Origin: Aliicoccus sp041838435
GTDB lineage: Bacteria > Bacillota > Bacilli > Staphylococcales > Salinicoccaceae
Direction of reading: 5' to 3'
Assembly (NCBI GenBank): GCA_041838435.1
Contig: JBGYPO010000013.1
Span: forward strand, 1 to 10,873
Length of the DNA stretch: 10,873 bases
Part shown: positions 6,933-10,873 of the stretch, piece after piece
Layout: the number at the start of each line of letters is the position of its first letter
How positions within the stretch are numbered: position 1 is the first letter of the stretch
The notes under the pieces: model-generated
The model's input: the letters and a program-made list of their open reading frames with translations, nothing else
What the model was told of the DNA's origin: nothing
Database searches by the model: none
Made by a program: the position numbers and the translations under genes

Positions 6933-8182
6933 CCTAAATATGGTACCAACACCTCTGGTACAGTCACTGTACCATCTGCATTTTGGTAGTTCTCAAGGAG
7001 TGCTGCCATCGTGCGTCCGACCGCTAAACCACTGCCATTTAGTGTGTGAACAAATTCAGGTTTTGAGTCTTTATCGCGCTTAAACTTGATGTTTGCACGT
7101 CTCGCTTGAAAGTCTGTCATATTTGAAACAGAACTGATTTCCTTATAATCGTTATAGCTTGGCAACCAAACTTCAACGTCATATGTCTTGGCTGAACCAA
7201 ATCCTATGTCACCTGTACATAACAATACCGTACGGTGTGGTATTTCAAGTAAATTCAAGATGTTTTCTGCATGATTTGTCATTTCTTCTAAAGCATTCCA
7301 TGAGTGCTCTGGTCGTTCAAGTCTCACCATTTCAACCTTGTTAAATTGGTGTAGACGAATAAGACCACGTGTATCACGACCAGCTGATCCCGCTTCGCTT
7401 CTAAAGCATGCCGTTTGCGCCGTAAATTTCTTCGGCAACGCGTCATCACTTAACGTTTCTTCGCGGTGGAAGTTTGTGAGCGTCACTTCAGATGTCGGGA
7501 TTGTATACATATCTTTACCATCTAATTTAAAGCTGTCTTCTGCAAACTTAGGCAATTGACCCGTACCGAACATCGCCTCGCTTTTCACAATTTGAGGCGT
7601 CATCATCTCACGATAACCATTTTGTCCGTGCACATCCAACATAAAGTTCATCAGCGCGCGCTCGAGACGGGCACCTTCACCTGTTAAAAACACAAAGCGC
7701 GCACCTGATACACGTGCAGCACGTTCGAAATCTGCCATTTCTAAGTCATCGAGCAGGTCCCAGTGACCTTTTGCTTCAAAATCAAATTCACGCGGCGTCC
7801 CGGTTTTACGCACCTCCACGTTTTCATTATCATCTTTACCTACCGGTACATCATCGTTAATTAAGTTTGCGACACGACTCATTTTATCTCTAAATTCTGT
7901 TTCAGTTGCATTTAATTCAGCATCAATTTTAGCAATCGATTCTCCAACTTCCCGCATCGCTAAAATCGCATCATCTGCATCTTCTTTGTTGCGCTTTTTC
8001 TCAGCAATTTCTTGAGATGCTGCGTTGCGTTTACTTTTTAGCTCTTCAGTCTTTTGAATTAACTCACGACGTGTCTCATCTAACTGTAGAATTTCATCAA
8101 TAATCGATGCATCATCACCACGCTTATCAACACGCGCTTTAACGTCAGTCGTTTCTTGTCTAATACGTTTAATGTCTAACAT
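6905..8182 (-). CDS. serS: Seryl-tRNA synthetase
   Basis: Class II synthetase that charges tRNA-Ser (and tRNA-Sec where present) with serine in the cytoplasm. The start is set at 8182 (MLDIKRIRQE), because TAGGAGTGAG lies eight bases upstream and this gives 425 residues, the usual bacterial length; an open frame continuing to 8224 runs into the leader terminator. The N-terminal antiparallel coiled coil (about 28-100) grips the long variable arm of tRNA-Ser. The serine-binding TSE is at 230-232, motif 2 with FRSEAGSAGRDTRG at 260-273, and motif 3 with GSGLAVGRTMAALLENYQ at 383-400. Expression is controlled by a T-box leader directly upstream, so uncharged tRNA-Ser should raise transcription. 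The neighbour upstream is hutI; downstream is a hairpin. Confidence 0.97.
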   Translation of the reverse strand: MLDIKRIRQETTDVKARVDKRGDDASIIDEILQLDETRRELIQKTEELKSKRNAASQEIAEKKRNKEDADDAILAMREVGESIAKIDAELNATETEFRDKMSRVANLINDDVPVGKDDNENVEVRKTGTPREFDFEAKGHWDLLDDLEMADFERAARVSGARFVFLTGEGARLERALMNFMLDVHGQNGYREMMTPQIVKSEAMFGTGQLPKFAEDSFKLDGKDMYTIPTSEVTLTNFHREETLSDDALPKKFTAQTACFRSEAGSAGRDTRGLIRLHQFNKVEMVRLERPEHSWNALEEMTNHAENILNLLEIPHRTVLLCTGDIGFGSAKTYDVEVWLPSYNDYKEISSVSNMTDFQARRANIKFKRDKDSKPEFVHTLNGSGLAVGRTMAALLENYQNADGTVTVPEVLVPYLGGTKVLKKI

Positions 8183-8210
8183 CGAACTCACTCCTATAAA
8201 TTTTTTATAT

Positions 8211-8250
8211 AAAAAATAGACCACATCCCCTAGTGTAGGGACGTGGTCTA
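8211..8250 (-). terminator. Conditional terminator of the serS T-box
   Basis: On the minus strand TAGACCACGTCCCT pairs with AGGGGATGTGGTCTA, with at least 8 perfect base pairs at the base, and is followed by TTTTTTATAT (plus-strand A-run 8211-8216). Its 5' strand lies just after the T-box, so it competes with the antiterminator. Confidence 0.92.
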
Positions 8251-8436
8251 CGTGTTGCCACCCTTATTTAACGTGTCTATGACACATTATCTTCATTCAT
8301 CATATCGACGCAGCCGCCGTTCACTTCTCGTATAGGGACAGAACTTCATACATTACTGCGTGTTGCTCGCACCGACCGCAACCTCTCTAAACGCATATTC
8401 ATGTATTACTTTATCCGGAAGTGACAGTATTCACTT
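8211..8436 (-). promoter_or_regulatory. T-box riboswitch (tRNA-Ser type) leader of serS
   Basis: The leader carries the expected parts in order. Stem I has AGTA on its 5' side and the AGAGAGG...GGTGCGAG apical region. The specifier-loop segment GAAGTTCTG offers UCU (8340-8342), a serine codon followed by a purine. A small GTGTC-ATA-GACAC hairpin follows, then the T-box AGGGTGGCAACACG (8251-8264), and an intrinsic terminator (8211-8250). The T-box bulge UGGC (8257-8260) is complementary to the GCCA end of tRNA-Ser, whose discriminator is G. Binding of uncharged tRNA-Ser should stabilise the antiterminator and let transcription reach serS. The exact specifier triplet is inferred from the fold. 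Confidence 0.93.
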
Positions 8437-8442
8437 GTTGTT

Positions 8443-8471
8443 ATTATAAGTCCGATTGCTGATAAAATCAA
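8443..8471 (-). promoter_or_regulatory. serS promoter
   Basis: On the minus strand TTGATT (8466-8471) and a perfect TATAAT (8443-8448) are separated by 17 nt. The predicted start is at about 8436, at the beginning of the T-box leader. The -35 box lies 5 nt past the hutI stop codon, and no clear hut terminator is seen before it, so hut readthrough into the T-box is possible. Confidence 0.85.
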
Positions 8472-8475
8472 CCGT

Positions 8476-9708
8476 TTACCACATTAAGCCAGGACGTGTG
8501 TACACGACTTTACCGTTTGCAATGACAGTATGCGCGTGGTTTACCCCATAATGATACGGAATATATTCATGGTTCGGCGCATCCCAAATGACTAGGTTTG
8601 CGCTGTCTCCAGCGTCTAACGTACCGCGCTCAGAACCAATTGCATGTGCCGCATTCACTGTGACTGCGTTCCAAATTTCATTTGGAGTCATCTTGAGCTT
8701 AAGACCGGCAATTGCCATGATCATCTGTAAGTTGTCTGTGACACATGACCCTGGATTATAATCTGTCGCCAGTGACACAGCGCCACCCTGGTCGATCATA
8801 CCGCGAGCATCCGCGTACTCGTTTTTGCCGAGATAGAACGTCGTACCCGGTAATAGCACCGCGACCGTATCTGAATCAGCAAGCTGCGACTTACCCGTCT
8901 CGCTTGCAGCAACTAAGTGATCTGCTGAAATTGCGTTTTGTTCGATTGCGAGTTCTAAGCCACCGAGTGGATCAATTTCATCTGCGTGAATCTTCACTTT
9001 GAAGCCTTTGGCATTTGCCGCTTCCATGTACTTTCTTGACTGTTCGACAGTAAACACACCTGTCTCTGTAAATATATCAGCAAAGTCTGCATATTCTTTT
9101 ACATCGTCAAGCAGTGTAACCATCTCGTCAAGAAACTCTTCAGACTCGCGTCCTTTAGGAATCGCGTGCGGTCCTAAAAATGTATGTTTCATTTCAACAG
9201 GGAATGATTCCTCTAACACTTTAGATACTTTCAGCTGTTTCAACTCATTTTCTTTATCTAAACCGTAGCCTGATTTACTTTCAATCGTGAGTACACCGTG
9301 TTGAATCATGCGTGTAATATTTTTTGATGCTTTATCAAATAGCTCCTGTTCTGTTGCAGCACGTGTCTGTTCAACTGTCTTTAATATGCCGCCACCATCT
9401 TCAAGAATCTTTAAGTAGTCGACACCCTGACGCTTTAGTGCAGCTTCGTGCTCACGTGAACCACCATGTACGACGTGTGTATGCGGATCAACGAGTGCAG
9501 GGGATACGACCATACCCTCTGCATCAATTATGGATTTTGCTTCGTACGAACCATCTGCAGCACCCGCATAAACAATTTTGCCATCATCGATAACAACCAT
9601 CGCATCATGGATGATTGAAAGCTCATCCATCTCGGCACCACGGAGTGCTTTATCTGACTTCTTAGGCAAGATTAAACTGCCTATATTTTTAATGATTACA
9701 TCATTCAT
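8476..9708 (-). CDS. hutI: Imidazolonepropionase
   Basis: HutI hydrolyses 4-imidazolone-5-propionate to N-formimidoyl-L-glutamate, the third step of histidine degradation, in the cytoplasm. The 410-residue protein is a metal-dependent amidohydrolase. The DPHTHVVHGG segment gives ligands His76 and His78, HADE gives His241, SADH is at 261-264, and ATDYNPGS gives Asp316. SKSGYGL (144-150) with Tyr148 is a substrate-side motif of this family. Length is close to the Bacillus enzyme. The start is ATG at 9708, 2 nt after the hutU stop, with GGAGG ten bases upstream inside the hutU end, so it is translated with hutU. All catalytic positions are intact. Regulation of the hut genes cannot be judged, because the operon's promoter lies outside the window. 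Confidence 0.96.
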   Translation of the reverse strand: MNDVIIKNIGSLILPKKSDKALRGAEMDELSIIHDAMVVIDDGKIVYAGAADGSYEAKSIIDAEGMVVSPALVDPHTHVVHGGSREHEAALKRQGVDYLKILEDGGGILKTVEQTRAATEQELFDKASKNITRMIQHGVLTIESKSGYGLDKENELKQLKVSKVLEESFPVEMKHTFLGPHAIPKGRESEEFLDEMVTLLDDVKEYADFADIFTETGVFTVEQSRKYMEAANAKGFKVKIHADEIDPLGGLELAIEQNAISADHLVAASETGKSQLADSDTVAVLLPGTTFYLGKNEYADARGMIDQGGAVSLATDYNPGSCVTDNLQMIMAIAGLKLKMTPNEIWNAVTVNAAHAIGSERGTLDAGDSANLVIWDAPNHEYIPYHYGVNHAHTVIANGKVVYTRPGLMW

Positions 9709-9710
9709 TG

Positions 9711-10873
9711 TTATTTATCCTCCATCATTGGAATATGCACGCCTTTTTCCTTTGCGGTCTTGATTGCGTTATCGTAACCCGCGTCCGCGTGACGTGCCAC
9801 ACCCATGCCCGGATCACTCGTTAATACACGCGCGAGACGACGTTCTGCGTTGTCTGTGCCGTCAGCAACAATTACAAGGCCTGCGTGAAGTGAGTAACCC
9901 ATACCAACGCCACCGCCGTGATGGACAGAAACCCATGAACCGCCTGCAGCCGTGTTTACGAGGGCGTTTAGTATTGCCCAGTCACCAACTGCATCACTGC
10001 CGTCTTTCATTGCTTCTGTTTCACGGTTCGGACTTGCAACTGAGCCTGAATCTAGGTGATCTCGACCGATCACGATCGGTGCAGAGATTTCACCTGTTCT
10101 GACAAGTTCGTTTAATGCTAAGCCCATCTTCGCGCGGTCTCCATAACCAAGCCATGCGATACGTGAAGGTAACCCTTGGAATGCAATCTTTTCCTGCGCC
10201 ATATCCAACCAGCGCATTAATTTTTCATCTTCGGGGAATAATTCGCGCATCTTTTTATCAGCAACAGCAATATCATTCGGGTCTCCACTTAAAGCCACGA
10301 AACGGAAAGGCCCCTTGCCCTCAGTAAAGAGTGGACGGATGTAGGCCGGCACGAAACCTGGGAAATCAAATGCATTTTTAACGCCCATATCAAATGCAAC
10401 CTGACGAATGTTGTTCCCGTAATCAAAGACGATAGAACCTTTATCTTTGAAATCGAGCATCGCCTGCACGTGTTTTGCCATCGATTCCGATGCGAGTTTC
10501 ACATACTCTTTTGGATCCGATTCGCGCAGGGCAGCGCCATCTTCAAGCGTGAATCCTTCAGGTAAATATCCGTTCAGCGGGTCATGCGCAGATGTTTGGT
10601 CAGTGACGACATCGATTTTTACTTCACGCTTTAAAATTTCAGGTAAAATCTCAGCGGCATTCCCAAGTAGCCCAATCGATAAAGCCTCTCCCTTATCTCG
10701 CGCATCTTCTGCCAATTGAATCGCTTCATCGAGCGAATGTGTTTTCGTATCTAAATAACGCGTCTCGAGGCGTTTATCGATGCGTGTTTCATCCACCTCA
10801 ACGACTATGACGACACCTTCATTCATCGTCACAGCGAGCGGTTGCGCACCACCCATACCGCCGAGTCCGGCAG
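9711..10873 (-). CDS. hutU: Urocanate hydratase (urocanase), N-terminus outside window
   Basis: HutU converts urocanate to 4-imidazolone-5-propionate using tightly bound NAD+ as electrophile, the second step of histidine degradation. The frame is open to the window edge; the first visible residues are AGLGGMGGAQPLA, the NAD-binding glycine motif that lies roughly 170 residues into the family's ~550-residue protein. About 385 C-terminal residues are therefore present. Numbering from the Met of MGGAQP, other conserved blocks are FQGLPSRIAW (226-235), GRDHLDSGSVASPNRETEAM (264-283), WVSVHHGGGVGMGYS (308-322) and RHADAGYD (355-362). The block usually written RICW, holding the cysteine known as Cys410 in Pseudomonas putida, reads RIAW here (codon 10155-10157, GCA). 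It is followed by hutI after 2 nt. Confidence 0.96.
   Translation of the reverse strand, partial: AGLGGMGGAQPLAVTMNEGVVIVVEVDETRIDKRLETRYLDTKTHSLDEAIQLAEDARDKGEALSIGLLGNAAEILPEILKREVKIDVVTDQTSAHDPLNGYLPEGFTLEDGAALRESDPKEYVKLASESMAKHVQAMLDFKDKGSIVFDYGNNIRQVAFDMGVKNAFDFPGFVPAYIRPLFTEGKGPFRFVALSGDPNDIAVADKKMRELFPEDEKLMRWLDMAQEKIAFQGLPSRIAWLGYGDRAKMGLALNELVRTGEISAPIVIGRDHLDSGSVASPNRETEAMKDGSDAVGDWAILNALVNTAAGGSWVSVHHGGGVGMGYSLHAGLVIVADGTDNAERRLARVLTSDPGMGVARHADAGYDNAIKTAKEKGVHIPMMEDK

Noticed and set aside
8183..8224. Longer serS with 14 extra N-terminal residues
   Set aside because: The upstream start would lie within the T-box terminator and U-tract, lacks a ribosome-binding site, and would exceed the family length. 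The start at 8182 has a good site and gives 425 residues.

Overview
The window is a chromosomal stretch from a low-to-medium GC Gram-positive bacterium of the family Staphylococcaceae. The evidence is gene content and order. Read on the minus strand, serS, a DUF2232 membrane protein gene, gdpP, rplI, dnaC, purA, tRNA-Glu and tRNA-Asp follow one another, which is the arrangement near the replication origin of Staphylococcus (from memory, walR comes next there). GC looks higher than in S. aureus, so a relative such as Macrococcus, Jeotgalicoccus or Salinicoccus is more likely than Staphylococcus itself. I cannot settle the genus. All genes lie on the minus strand, so transcription runs from high to low coordinates.

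Right part (8476-10873): two histidine-degradation genes, hutU (urocanase, cut by the window edge) and hutI (imidazolonepropionase), 2 nt apart. The steps they catalyse are urocanate to imidazolonepropionate to N-formimidoylglutamate. Middle right (6861-8471): serS has its own strong promoter and a complete tRNA-Ser-type T-box leader, and is followed by a hairpin. Middle (2112-6841): a tight four-gene unit of yybS-like gene, gdpP, rplI and dnaC with gaps of 4, -4 and 14 nt. It joins an integral membrane protein, the c-di-AMP phosphodiesterase, ribosomal protein bL9 and the replicative helicase.

Left middle (676-2112): purA has its own promoter. Just upstream is a pair of inverted CGAAC boxes that looks like a PurR operator and also forms a hairpin at the dnaC stop codon. 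purA ends in a 12-bp hairpin. A textbook extended -10 promoter then drives tRNA-Glu and tRNA-Asp, which end at a clear intrinsic terminator. Neither tRNA has an encoded CCA.

Far left (1-358): a tandem array of 51-bp units (102-bp alternating higher order) carrying 8-bp inverted-repeat arms that come in two co-varying versions. I do not recognise this family. It is the only part of the window that known genes do not explain, and it is the most interesting observation. The rest is ordinary core genome, with some noteworthy regulatory details. I see no defence system, mobile element or other clearly new multi-gene system.
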